Under the pieces are notes generated by a model. That model did not search any database. It saw only the letters and a list, made by a program, of their open reading frames with translations, and was not told where the DNA came from. Made by a program: the position numbers and the translations under genes. Shown here one piece after another: positions 8,335 to 18,710 of a stretch of DNA of 64,000 nucleotides. Every line of letters begins with the position of its first letter. The first letter of the stretch is position 1. The DNA comes from Woeseiaceae bacterium (GTDB lineage: Bacteria; Pseudomonadota; Gammaproteobacteria; Steroidobacterales; Woeseiaceae), in assembly GCA_028279985.1 (NCBI GenBank), contig JANQMR010000001.1, positions 1 to 64,000 of the forward strand, given 5' to 3'.

Positions 8335-9795
8335 TTATTGGATTGAAGACGGTTCAGTGGCGGCGAGGCCGGCTTCCGATTCGTCCGCGGCCGCCGGACG
8401 GACGTGCAGCGTCAGGCCGCGCATGTCGGTGACGACGACTTCCTGGTCCTTGGCGATCGGGATCCGGCTGTAAGCGGCCCAAGCTTCCCCTTCCAGCCAT
8501 ATCTTGCCGTCGCCCTCGAAGTCTTCCAGCGCGGTACCGACGCCGCCGACGATCGAGCCGCGACCGGATACGGCGCCGCGGCGTTGCAGTTTCAAGAGAT
8601 AGCCTACCAGCCAGATCACGAACAATGCTGCCGCGACGGCCATGACGATAACGAATGTCACTGAGATCCCAAACCCTGGAATGCCGCTGTCAAACATCAG
8701 AATCGCGCCGAAAGTAAACGCCGCGATACCGCCCAATCCCAACGCGCCGAAGCTCGGGACGAAGGCCTCGGCGACCATCAATCCTATCCCGACGACGATC
8801 AGCGCGAGGCCCGCATAGTTCACCGGCAAGAGCTGCAGCGCATAAGCTGCCAGCAACAGGGAGATCACGCCCACCACGCCCGGAACGATTGCGCCGGGAT
8901 TGTAACCCTCGAACAGCAGTCCGTAGACGCCGATGATCCCGAGCAGCAGCACGATCTCGGGCTGGGCGATGACCTGCAGGATCTTGAGCCGCCAGCTCGG
9001 CTCGAAATCCTCGATGCGCGCGTCTTCGGTCTGTATGGCCACGGTCTCGTCGTCGATCGTCGTCTCGAACTGGTTGACGAGGGCCAGCAGGTCCTGTTGG
9101 TCGCTGGCGATGAAGTCGATGACGTTTTGTTCCAGCGCCTCCCTGGCGGTCAGTGTGGCGGCTTCGGTCACGGCGAGTTCCGCCCAATCGGCGTTCCGGC
9201 CGTGGCGCTCGGCGAGATTCCTGATGTAGGAGACCGCGTCGTTGAGGACTTTGCGGTCCATGCTGGAATCGGCCGGCACCGGTTGGCGCCGGTCGGCGTC
9301 TGCCGGCTCGTCGCCGTCCGCCGCCGGTTCCTCCGCAGGCGCTTCGGTCGCGGGCGGCTGCAGCGGTCGGGGTGAGAACGGCGAGGGTGTCGAGTCCTCG
9401 CCGATCAGCGACACCGGCGTCGCGGCGCCCAGGTGCGTGGTCGGCGCCATCGCCGCGACATGGCTTGCCAGCAGGATGTAGGTGCCGGCGCTGTCGGCAC
9501 GCGCGCCGGCCGGTGTGACATAAGTGGCGACGGGCACGGGCGAATTCAGGATCTCGGTCACGATGTCGCGCATCGCGTTGACCAGGCCGCCCGGTGTGTC
9601 GATGTTGATCAATACGAGCTCTGCCTGTTCCTCGGCCGCGTACTCGAGACCGCTGATCACGTACTCGGCCGTGGCCACGCCGATGCCGCCCTCGACCTCC
9701 AGCACGACGACTTGGTTCGCGTTCGCGGCCGGCGGGGCCGCGAAGCTCATGGCTGCAAGCAGCGGAGCTGCGAATCTGGTGAGCGCCTTCAACAA
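8335..9795 (-). CDS. NfeD-family membrane serine protease (long form)
   Basis: 486 residues from TTG 9795: signal peptide ending about ANA, a ClpP-like protease domain with catalytic S102 in GARADSAGTYIL and probable catalytic K182 in MDRKVLNDA, a Pro/Glu/Asp-rich insert between them, four to five TM helices (about 270-400) and a C-terminal NfeD OB-fold. The TTG follows AGGGGA by 9 nt; an upstream TTG at 9828 has no better ribosome site. It precedes slipin in an operon. The archaeal homologue cleaves stomatin; the same partnership is inferred here. Confidence 0.9.
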   Translation of the reverse strand: MLKALTRFAAPLLAAMSFAAPPAANANQVVVLEVEGGIGVATAEYVISGLEYAAEEQAELVLINIDTPGGLVNAMRDIVTEILNSPVPVATYVTPAGARADSAGTYILLASHVAAMAPTTHLGAATPVSLIGEDSTPSPFSPRPLQPPATEAPAEEPAADGDEPADADRRQPVPADSSMDRKVLNDAVSYIRNLAERHGRNADWAELAVTEAATLTAREALEQNVIDFIASDQQDLLALVNQFETTIDDETVAIQTEDARIEDFEPSWRLKILQVIAQPEIVLLLGIIGVYGLLFEGYNPGAIVPGVVGVISLLLAAYALQLLPVNYAGLALIVVGIGLMVAEAFVPSFGALGLGGIAAFTFGAILMFDSGIPGFGISVTFVIVMAVAAALFVIWLVGYLLKLQRRGAVSGRGSIVGGVGTALEDFEGDGKIWLEGEAWAAYSRIPIAKDQEVVVTDMRGLTLHVRPAAADESEAGLAATEPSSIQ

Positions 9796-9953
9796 CGGTG
9801 GCTGTCCCCTGGGTGGACTGGGCGGCAAACCCCCATGATAGCAGGCCGGGTCGCCATTATCGGCTCATGTTCATTCGATTCGTAACAACCGGCGGCATGA
9901 TCGGGGAAACCTACTTCGATGTGCCCTTAAATGTGCTGAGTAGAAATCCCTGT

Positions 9954-9989
9954 CATTAGAGACGCCTGGCCTGCCCGCTGCATTAGAGA
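9954..9989. repeat. Duplicated 9-mer CATTAGAGA spanning the ALDH stop
   Basis: CATTAGAGA at 9954-9962 and again at 9981-9989, period 27; the second copy contains the aldehyde dehydrogenase stop codon. It belongs to the set of short duplications found at gene ends in this window. Confidence 0.6.
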
Positions 9990-11500
9990 TCGAAAGAAAT
10001 CCCCTGCGCGAGCGGCAGGTCCGAACCCCAGTTGATCGTATTGGTCTGGCGGCGCATATAGGCTTTCCAGGCGTCCGATCCGGATTCGCGGCCGCCGCCG
10101 GTTTCCTTCTCGCCGCCGAAAGCCCCGCCGATCTCGGCGCCGGAGGTACCGATGTTGACGTTGGCGATGCCGCAGTCGGAACCGGCGGCGGCGAGAAAAC
10201 GCTCGGCGTGTTGCAGCTTGTCCGTGAAAATCGCCGACGACAGGCCCTGGGCGACCGCGTTCTGCATGTCGATGGCCTCGTCCAGCGAGTCGTAGCGGAT
10301 CAGGTACAACAAGGGCCCGAAGGTTTCGGTCTGGACGATGTCCCAGTCGTTCTCAGCCACCGCGATCGCCGGTGTCATGAAGTTACCGGGGCCGTCGATG
10401 CGCTCGCCGCCGCAAAGGATTTCACCGCCGGCCGATTTGACCGTTTCGATCGCCGCTTCCACGCGTTCGATCGCCGCCTGGTCGATGACCGGGCCCATCA
10501 GCGTGTCGGCGTCCAGCGGATCGCCGATCCGGATCTGGCCGTAGGCGTGCACCAAGCCGTTTTTGACATCCTCGAAACGCGACCGGTGCACGATCAGCCG
10601 GCGGGTCGTCGTGCAGCGCTGCCCGGCTGTGCCGATCGCGCCGAAAACCACGGCCGGAATCACCAGGTCCAGATTGGCGTATTCGTCGACGATGATTGCG
10701 TTGTTGCCGCCGAGCTCCAGCAGGCTTTTGCCCATGCGTTCGGACACGCGCGCGCCGACCTGCCTGCCGACGGCGCAGGAGCCGGTGAACGACACCAGGT
10801 TGATGCGCGGATCGTCGACGAAACGTGAGGCGAGATCGTTGTCCGGATCGTTGAACAGGTAGTTGAAGGCCGGCAGGTCCGAATCCGCCAGGGCCTCGTT
10901 GACGATCTTTTGCACGGCGACGGCGCACAGCGGCACTTTCGGCGAGGGTTTCCAGATGTTCACGTTGCCGCAGATGGCCGCGAGCGTCGCGTTCCAGGCC
11001 CAGACGGCGACGGGGAAGTTGAACGCAGTGATGATCCCGACCAGCCCCAAAGGATGCCACTGTTCGTACATACGATGCTGCGGCCGCTCGGAGTGCATGG
11101 TCCTGCCGTACAGCATGCGCGACTGGCCGACCGCGAAGTCGCAGATGTCGATCATCTCCTGCACTTCGCCGTCGCCCTCCGCCTTGATCTTGCCCATTTC
11201 CAGCGACACCAGGCTGCCCAATGCGTCCTTGTGGTCGCGCAGGGCGTAGCCGATCCGGCGCACGGCCTCGCCGCGGACCGGGGCCGGTATCCGGCGCCAT
11301 TCGGCGAAAGCGGTCTCGGCTTCTTCGACGATCCGTTCGTATTCGGCCGCCGTGGAAGCGCGCACGCCGGCAATCCTGCGGTCGTCGGTGGGACTCGTCG
11401 AGTCGATGACTCCGGCCGATTCGTCTTCGGAGCTCTCGCTCCCCAACCAGGTACCTGGGTTGACGGCTTCCAGTCCCAGGGTATCGAGTAGTGTCTTCAT
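9983..11500 (-). CDS. amaB: ALDH7-type aldehyde dehydrogenase (aminoadipate semialdehyde / piperideine-6-carboxylate dehydrogenase)
   Basis: NAD-dependent enzyme oxidising 2-aminoadipate 6-semialdehyde to 2-aminoadipate. It has 505 residues, with catalytic C296 in GTAGQRCTTTRRL, the LELGGNNAI glutamate motif, Rossmann FTGSCAVGR, and the antiquitin-like C-terminus GGGRESGSDAWKAYMRR. ATG 11500 is chosen over 11533 because AGGAG lies 8-9 nt upstream. The next upstream gene encodes a lysine-6-dehydrogenase-like protein whose product would be this enzyme's substrate, which supports the lysine-catabolic assignment. The symbol is by analogy with Pseudomonas. Confidence 0.85.
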   Translation of the reverse strand: MKTLLDTLGLEAVNPGTWLGSESSEDESAGVIDSTSPTDDRRIAGVRASTAAEYERIVEEAETAFAEWRRIPAPVRGEAVRRIGYALRDHKDALGSLVSLEMGKIKAEGDGEVQEMIDICDFAVGQSRMLYGRTMHSERPQHRMYEQWHPLGLVGIITAFNFPVAVWAWNATLAAICGNVNIWKPSPKVPLCAVAVQKIVNEALADSDLPAFNYLFNDPDNDLASRFVDDPRINLVSFTGSCAVGRQVGARVSERMGKSLLELGGNNAIIVDEYANLDLVIPAVVFGAIGTAGQRCTTTRRLIVHRSRFEDVKNGLVHAYGQIRIGDPLDADTLMGPVIDQAAIERVEAAIETVKSAGGEILCGGERIDGPGNFMTPAIAVAENDWDIVQTETFGPLLYLIRYDSLDEAIDMQNAVAQGLSSAIFTDKLQHAERFLAAAGSDCGIANVNIGTSGAEIGGAFGGEKETGGGRESGSDAWKAYMRRQTNTINWGSDLPLAQGISFDL

Positions 11501-11575
11501 TACTGTCGTCTCCTGCAGAACGACGTCCGTCATTTCCGGCGTCGTCGCGCTGGGCTTTGATGGCGTGCAAGGGCG

Positions 11576-11633
11576 CTAAGGTTCATTCCCTAAGGTTTAT
11601 TCCCTAAAGGTTCATCCGCTAAGGTTCGTCCGG
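11576..11633. repeat. Four imperfect 14-15 bp tandem repeats between the lysine genes
   Basis: CTAAGGTTCATTCC, CTAAGGTTTATTCC, CTAAAGGTTCATCCG and CTAAGGTTCGTCCGG follow each other between the lysine-dehydrogenase-like stop (11640) and the ALDH start (11500). The array may affect transcript stability or reflect slippage; no coding sense is evident. Confidence 0.85.
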
Positions 11634-11639
11634 CTGCGT

Positions 11640-12806
11640 TCATCCGGCCGCGCCGGCGCGCTGATGGCCGGTTTTGCCATGTGCGACGAGCTCGGCCGAG
11701 GTCTGGTTGGTACCGCCGTGCGCGTAGAACTGGCCAAAGCGGTTGTGCAGGATGTCCTCGAGGCGAAACTGCTCCTGCGCCACGAACCCCCGGTAGTCGC
11801 CCGGGTTCGACAACACCAGATCCAGCACGCTGCACACGCCCGCGGCGGTGGTGACCTGTATCGCCGACCACAGCCGTCCGGCCACGACCTGCGGGTAAAT
11901 GCGATTGACGTAGTTTTCCTCCCGGAACTCGCCGTCTTGCAGTCCGGTGACCGCGGCATAGACGATCACCACGTCCTGCAGGGTCTGCGGCACCGCGTTT
12001 TCGAGGATGCGCTTGAAGGTCTCCCGGTCGTGATTGAGCTTGAGGCCGTTCATCAAGAGCCGTATCTGCTCACAGTGTCCGGGATAACGGATGGTCTTGT
12101 AGTTCATCGTGACGACACGATCGCCGTAAGTCTCGCCCAGGGAGCCGAGCCCACCCGATGTGTTGAAGGCCTCGTAACGCCGGCCGTCGATCTCGATTTC
12201 CTCGAGGCCCTCGAGCGGCAGCACGTTCGCTTCCTCGCCGTCGACGATGGCCTGGCACAGGTTGCCGTATTCGTTGATCAGGCCGTCGGTCGACCAGGTG
12301 AGTGAATACTTCAGCACATTGTTCGGGTGTTGCGGCAATGCGCCGACCCGGAGCTTCACCGAGCGCAGCTCGTCGAAATGCCGGATCAATTCGTTGGCGG
12401 CGATCGAGATGAAACCGGGCGCCAGACCGCATTGCGGCGCAAAGACGCTGTCCGCGCCCTCGGCGAGCTTGCGTACCGCCTTCGTGGCCTCGACATCCTC
12501 GGTCAGGTCGAAGTAGTGCAGTCCCTTCGCGCGGGCTACCCGGGCGACCGTCCGGTTACAGAAATAAGGCAGTCCCGAGACGATGGCGACCGGTTCGTGT
12601 GCCTCGACGTGCCCGGTGAGCGCCGCCTCGTCGCTCGCGTCCAGCACGAATGCGGTGATCGTATCGAGGCCGTGAGCCGCGGTAACCGCGGCTGCCGCGC
12701 CTTCGCGGGCGTCTGCGAGTTGCACCCGATAGCCCACGCTTTCGGCCAAAAGCCCGGAGATCAGCGAACCGATCTTGCCGGCGCCGAGAACCAGAACATC
12801 TTGCAT
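11640..12806 (-). CDS. Saccharopine/lysine-6-dehydrogenase family protein
   Basis: NAD(P)-binding oxidoreductase of 388 residues. An N-terminal Rossmann fold (VLVLGAGKIGSLISGLL) is followed by the saccharopine-dehydrogenase C-terminal domain (GCGLAPG-type CGLAPGF, then LPQHPNNVLKYSLTWSTDGLINEY). Adjacent to an ALDH7 gene, the best reading is L-lysine 6-dehydrogenase, giving 1-piperideine-6-carboxylate, which the partner oxidises to 2-aminoadipate. A saccharopine dehydrogenase role cannot be excluded. The gene is divergent from aroG and its last residues are unusually Gly/Ala-rich. Confidence 0.78.
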   Translation of the reverse strand: MQDVLVLGAGKIGSLISGLLAESVGYRVQLADAREGAAAAVTAAHGLDTITAFVLDASDEAALTGHVEAHEPVAIVSGLPYFCNRTVARVARAKGLHYFDLTEDVEATKAVRKLAEGADSVFAPQCGLAPGFISIAANELIRHFDELRSVKLRVGALPQHPNNVLKYSLTWSTDGLINEYGNLCQAIVDGEEANVLPLEGLEEIEIDGRRYEAFNTSGGLGSLGETYGDRVVTMNYKTIRYPGHCEQIRLLMNGLKLNHDRETFKRILENAVPQTLQDVVIVYAAVTGLQDGEFREENYVNRIYPQVVAGRLWSAIQVTTAAGVCSVLDLVLSNPGDYRGFVAQEQFRLEDILHNRFGQFYAHGGTNQTSAELVAHGKTGHQRAGAAG

Positions 12807-12965
12807 GGAATTCCCCTGCTAAAGCGCTGCCGCTCCGTCCCGGCGGCGTCGAATGGCGCGCATTGTGCCAAGCTGCCATTGGGCTTTCCAGCGCCGTCTC
12901 GAACGGCTCGATTTCACCCGTAACCTTTGCAGTCTTGCGCTGCAGCATGGCATAGTCGCGCTGAG

Positions 12966-12989
12966 CGGGAGCAATCAGCTCCCGTTTTT
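12966..12989 (+). terminator. Intrinsic terminator-like hairpin in the aroG leader
   Basis: Stem CGGGAGC (12966-12972) and GCTCCCG (12978-12984), 5-nt loop, followed directly by TTTTT (12985-12989). It is oriented with aroG and lies 55 nt before its start codon. No gene on the + strand ends upstream, so it cannot be terminating a preceding gene; leader attenuation or 5'-end protection is more likely. A possible promoter (TTGCAG 12927-12932, 18 bp, CATAGT 12951-12956) lies just upstream. Confidence 0.65.
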
Positions 12990-13043
12990 GTAAAAACATC
13001 CTCAAGCTACCGTTTTAACAACGTTTTTCGAGAGGTTACGAAC

Positions 13044-14393
13044 GTGACCCGAAACCCCGGCCGGACCGACTGGCATCCCGCTAGCTGGCAATCGATGTCG
13101 GCCGCGCAGCAGCCGAGTTATCCTGATCGAGCCGCGCTCGACCGGGTCGTCTCGGAGCTAAGCCGCCTGCCGCCGATTGTGACGTCCTGGGAAGTCGATG
13201 CGCTCAAGGACGAAATTGCCAAGGCGCAGCGTGGTGAGGCGTTCTTGTTGCAGGGCGGGGACTGCGCAGAGAATTTCGACGAGTGTACGTCGGAGAACAT
13301 CGTCGCCAAGCTCAAGATCCTGTTGCAGATGAGTCTGGTGATTCTGTATGGGCTCAAGAAGCCGGTGGTCCGCGTCGGACGCATGGCCGGACAATACGCA
13401 AAGCCGCGATCGGCCGACACCGAGACCAGGGACGGCAGGTCTTTGCCGAGTTTTCGCGGCGATCTGGTCAACCGAAGCCCGTTTACGGTCGAGGATCGTA
13501 CGCCGGATCCGGCATTGATCCTGCGCGGCTACGAGCGGGCCGCGCTGACCCTCAATTTCGTGCGTTCGCTGATCGACGGCGGATTTGCCGACCTGCATCA
13601 TCCGGAGTATTGGGACCTGGACTGGGTCGGCCATTCGCCCATGGCGGACGAGTATCACTCGATCGTCCGGTCGATTTCCGAGTCCCTGGATTTCCTCGAG
13701 ACGGTCTCCGGCGCGCCGGTGCACAAGACGCGGCGGGCCGATATCTACGCCGCCCACGAAGGATTGCACCTGCTCTACGAGCAGGCACAAACGCGGTATC
13801 TCGGGCGGCGCGAGCACTGGTACAACCTGACCACCCATTTCCCGTGGATCGGCATGCGCACGGCGGCGATCGACGGGGCGCACGTGGAGTACTTCCGCGG
13901 CATCGAAAATCCGATGGGGATCAAGATCGGTGCGGGCATGACGCGCGAATGGATCCAGGACCTGATTCGCGTCCTGAACCCCAACAACGAGCCGGGCCGA
14001 CTGACGCTGATCCACCGTTTCGGGGCGAAGTCGATCGACGAGCACCTGCCGGCGCTGATCCAGGCCGTAAGGGAGACCGGCTCACCGGTCCTTTGGGTTT
14101 GCGATCCGATGCACGGCAATACCGAAAGCACGGCCGACGGCACCAAGACCCGGCGTTTCGACAACATCGTCGCCGAGTTGGAGGCGGCGTTTCGTGTGCA
14201 CAAGGCCATGGGCAGCCACCTCGGCGGCGTGCATCTCGAGCTCACCGGCGAAAACGTCACCGAATGCACCGGCGGCGCCCGCGGGCTGACGGACGGCGAT
14301 CTGGCGCGCGCTTACAAGTCCACCGTGGATCCCCGCCTGAACTACGAGCAGGCTATGGAAATAGCTATGAGAATCGCAGGCTTACACAAGTAA
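13044..14393 (+). CDS. aroG: Class II 3-deoxy-7-phosphoheptulonate (DAHP) synthase
   Basis: Condenses phosphoenolpyruvate and erythrose 4-phosphate, the first step of the shikimate pathway. 449 residues with class II (plant/actinobacterial-type) landmarks: QGGDCAENFDEC, RVGRMAGQYAKPRS, CDPMHGNT and the C-terminal DPRLNYEQAMEIA. GTG 13044 is chosen over earlier in-frame starts because it aligns with the family N-terminus (WHPASW) and has AGAGGT at 13031-13036. A hairpin with a T-tract in the leader suggests regulation at the transcript level. Confidence 0.94.
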   Translation: MTRNPGRTDWHPASWQSMSAAQQPSYPDRAALDRVVSELSRLPPIVTSWEVDALKDEIAKAQRGEAFLLQGGDCAENFDECTSENIVAKLKILLQMSLVILYGLKKPVVRVGRMAGQYAKPRSADTETRDGRSLPSFRGDLVNRSPFTVEDRTPDPALILRGYERAALTLNFVRSLIDGGFADLHHPEYWDLDWVGHSPMADEYHSIVRSISESLDFLETVSGAPVHKTRRADIYAAHEGLHLLYEQAQTRYLGRREHWYNLTTHFPWIGMRTAAIDGAHVEYFRGIENPMGIKIGAGMTREWIQDLIRVLNPNNEPGRLTLIHRFGAKSIDEHLPALIQAVRETGSPVLWVCDPMHGNTESTADGTKTRRFDNIVAELEAAFRVHKAMGSHLGGVHLELTGENVTECTGGARGLTDGDLARAYKSTVDPRLNYEQAMEIAMRIAGLHK

Positions 14394-14574
14394 GCTAAAG
14401 TCACTTCTCAGACGGGGCAGGGGAACCGAACCCGACAGCGATTCGATAGCGGCGCCCCGTCGGCTCTTGGCCCTGATCCCGCGGCGAAATCCCGTGCGCC
14501 GGCGCCGGATACAGGTACTATCCGGGAACCGGTATTGAACTAACCGTCTTGCCAGGCCTCGAAAGTTCCTGCTC

Positions 14575-15312
14575 ATGATCCCGTCGCAAGGCAACTGCGA
14601 ACGGCCGCCGGCCGCGCGCGCGACACCCGCACTATTGCGGCTCGTGCAAGCGTTTTGCTGTCTGTCGTTCGTGGGTTGTACGCAACAGCCGGTCGTGGAT
14701 CAGGACATGATGCGGGTCGACGAAGGGATACCCGCGGACTTCAGCGGAAATTGGGAACGGGACTACTCGCGGGGTGACGACGTCGATGCCGTATTGAGGG
14801 AAGTTTATCGCCAACTCAGCCGGACGAACATGGACCAGCGCTACGGCGGGGCCCCGGCGGTCGCGGCGCCGAATCCGAAAGACATGTCGTCGATCCTGCC
14901 GCTCGCACGCCTCGCTGAATCGATTACCCGTCCGGACGTGCTTTACATCAGCCAGGACGAACAGCGGATCCGCGTCGATCGCAAAGACGACTATTCGCTC
15001 GAGTGTTCGTTTTTCGACGGCGCGGCCCGGGCTACGGACAGCGACTACGGCATCGAGATCTGCGGCTGGGACGGTCAGGAACTGGTTTCCTACCTGGCCT
15101 TGCCCGAGGGACTGGAGATCACGTACCGGTTCGCGATCTCTGACGATGCCAAGGCATTGCGCGTGGTCACGACGGTGGACTCTCCGACGTCGCGGTTGCC
15201 GTTCACGCTGCGTCGTTTCTATCGCAAGTTCGAATACGCGCCGGGCGATTTCAATTGCATCGAAACCTTGAGTATGAAGCGGGTGTGCAGCACGACCGAA
15301 ATCGAGCCTTAG
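14575..15312 (+). CDS. Uncharacterised exported, probably lipid-anchored protein
   Basis: 245 residues, not recognised. A hydrophobic N-terminal stretch ends in LSFVGCTQQP, a plausible lipobox with cysteine near residue 35. The rest is soluble and acidic, with GNWERDYSRGDDV, an internal region on charge-rich strands (SQDEQRIRVDRKDDY) and a C-terminal pair of cysteines (FNCIETLSMKRVC). It lies 6 bp before the next exported protein, so the two are probably co-expressed. The start may be later than ATG 14575. Confidence 0.7.
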   Translation: MIPSQGNCERPPAARATPALLRLVQAFCCLSFVGCTQQPVVDQDMMRVDEGIPADFSGNWERDYSRGDDVDAVLREVYRQLSRTNMDQRYGGAPAVAAPNPKDMSSILPLARLAESITRPDVLYISQDEQRIRVDRKDDYSLECSFFDGAARATDSDYGIEICGWDGQELVSYLALPEGLEITYRFAISDDAKALRVVTTVDSPTSRLPFTLRRFYRKFEYAPGDFNCIETLSMKRVCSTTEIEP

Positions 15313-15317
15313 CCGAC

Positions 15318-16430
15318 ATGGCAACCGGGACCTGGAGGCGTTTCTCGGTGCTTGCCGCGCTGCTGGTAACGGTCTCCCCGGCATCGGCGGACAGTCTTCG
15401 CGATCCGAAGGCGCTGGACGTCTCGATCGCGAGCTTCGATCCGGGCGTTCCAGCCGATCCGTCGCTGCATCGCGAACTACAGATTTTCCCGCGCATTCGC
15501 GAGATCGAGGCGAAGCTGTTGCCGTTCGTGCTGCGCGAAACGCTGGTCGAGAGCGGGGAATGGGGCGCTGTCCGGGTCGTTCCGGAGTCCGACCCGGCGG
15601 CAGAGCTGCTCGTCTCCGGTGCCATCCTGAACTCCGACGGCGACGTGCTGGAGGTTGCGATAAGAGCGATCGACGCGCGCGGGCAGGTCTGGATCGACTG
15701 GCCGTTCTCGATTGCCGCCGGTGAGCCTGCCGCGGGCGAGGGCGAACGCCCGGGCGAGTCCGGTTACCGGCGACTCTACGACGACATCGCCGGCGCATTG
15801 CTGCAAGAGCGCGAGGGGCTGGGTGCCAAGACGCTACGGACCATCGCCGATCTTTCCCTGCTCCGTTATGCCGCCGAGCTCGCGCCGTCGGCCTTCGGCG
15901 ACTATTTCGAGGCTGCGGGAGACGGCCGTTTCGAGCTACGGCGGCTGCCCGCCAGGGACGATCCGATGTTGCAGCGGATCGATCGAATCCGGCACACCGA
16001 ATACGTGATCACGGATGCCGTCGATGCGAAGTACCGTGAGCTCAATGCCGCGATCGACAGGACGTATCGGGTCTGGCGTTCCTATCGGCGCAAATTCGTC
16101 GAATACCAGGCCCAGAACGCCGAAAGGGCCGCGCGCAAAGTGGATGTGCCGCGGGGGAGTTACGAGGCCCTCAAGGCCCAATACGACGCCTACAAATGGG
16201 ACCGGATCACGGCACAGGAGCAGTACAAGGCCGCGGCGGCATTCGACAACGAAGTGGGCCCCACGGTAGCGGCGATGGAGGCGCGTATCGCGGAGCTGGA
16301 AGCCTGGGTGGACGCCAAGTATCTCGAATGGCGCAGGCTGCTCGAGGCCTTGTTCGAGGTCGAAACGCGGCCGGAACCGCAGGATTCCGACATTGCTGAC
16401 ATCACCGAGCAAATTGAAGCGCTTCCGTAA
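15318..16430 (+). CDS. Uncharacterised exported protein with C-terminal helical region
   Basis: 370 residues: signal peptide MATGTWRRFSVLAALLVTVS (cleavage about SADS), a domain of about 160 residues containing LVSGAILNSDGDVLEVAIRA, as in proteins scoring surface or lipoprotein assembly, and a long charged helical C-terminal half (YRELNAAIDRTYRVWRSYRR; EYQAQNAERAARK). ATG 15318 directly precedes a good signal sequence, so the longer open frame is not used. Function unknown; likely periplasmic and paired with the lipoprotein upstream. Confidence 0.72.
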   Translation: MATGTWRRFSVLAALLVTVSPASADSLRDPKALDVSIASFDPGVPADPSLHRELQIFPRIREIEAKLLPFVLRETLVESGEWGAVRVVPESDPAAELLVSGAILNSDGDVLEVAIRAIDARGQVWIDWPFSIAAGEPAAGEGERPGESGYRRLYDDIAGALLQEREGLGAKTLRTIADLSLLRYAAELAPSAFGDYFEAAGDGRFELRRLPARDDPMLQRIDRIRHTEYVITDAVDAKYRELNAAIDRTYRVWRSYRRKFVEYQAQNAERAARKVDVPRGSYEALKAQYDAYKWDRITAQEQYKAAAAFDNEVGPTVAAMEARIAELEAWVDAKYLEWRRLLEALFEVETRPEPQDSDIADITEQIEALP

Positions 16431-16625
16431 CACCGACCTGCGGCTGGCCGAATCGCCATGGATCGCCGCGCGTCGAGTCGCGGTCAGCTCGGAGGCTGGG
16501 CAATCGGCCGAACGAATACGGCTCTTGCGGTGCCCTGAACCGGCGGCGTTCCAACCATGTGCAGCGAACCGGTACAATGCGCGCCCATTCCGATCCGATC
16601 CCGGACCTCACCACGGACCTAGGAC

Positions 16626-17965
<1,340 letters not shown>

Positions 17966-17969
<4 letters not shown>

Positions 17970-18601
17970 GCGCGGACACCGTCTTCGATCCCGATTGCCG
18001 GGAGTGTCCGCGACTGGCTTCGTTTCTCGACGAGGTCAAAGACAGGCATCCGGATTACCATTGCCGTCCCGTCGCGCCCTTCGGCGTCGCCGATGCACGC
18101 CTGCTGATCGTGGGGCTGGCTCCGGGGATGCATGGCGCGAACCGGACCGGGAGGCCGTTCACCGGCGACTATGCCGGCGTGCTGTTGTACCGGACGTTGC
18201 ACAAGTTCGGTTTCGGCACGCATCAGGGCTCGGACGATCCGGACGACGGGCTGGAGCTGATCGATTGCCGGATCACCAACGCCGTGAAATGCCTGCCGCC
18301 CGACAACAAGCCGGTGGGCGCGGAGATCAACACTTGCAACCGGTATCTTGCGAGTGAACTGGAAGGGCTGCCGGCCGGCTCGGTGATTCTGGCGCTGGGC
18401 GGTATCGCGCACCGGGCCGTGATCAAAGCCCTGAAGCTTCGCCAGGCCGGTTACCCGTTCGGCCATGAGGCACTGCACGACCTCGGTCACCTGCGGATGC
18501 TCGACAGTTATCATTGCAGTCGGTACAACACGAATACGGGCAGGCTGACGGTCGATATGTTCGAATCAGTCTTCAATATTGCCAGTAAGCTATTGAAATA
18601 G
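17966..18601 (+). CDS. Family 5 (UdgB-type) uracil-DNA glycosylase
   Basis: Base-excision repair enzyme removing uracil (and hypoxanthine in this family) from DNA. 211 residues with motif 1 [19 protein letters not shown], in which the usual catalytic Asp/Asn is absent as in family 5, and motif 2 [16 protein letters not shown]. Early cysteines (CRECPR, C-x-n) are consistent with the iron-sulfur cluster of the family. The start TTG 17966 overlaps the icd stop (TTGA), implying coupling. It is followed by uvrC, another repair gene. Confidence 0.86.
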
Positions 18602-18710
18602 AAATGTAAGTACGGTGCTGAAATCACCAACAGCTTAGCGCGGCATCGGGTGAGCGTAGACGAGCCGCCGATGAGGCTTCGAGCAGCGCTTCTGCCGCCC
18701 GCACAAACGT

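Noticed and set aside
12853..12993. 49-codon frame upstream of aroG as an attenuator leader peptide
   Set aside because: One Trp and a few Phe, not clustered, and it would start upstream of the probable promoter; not a typical leader peptide.
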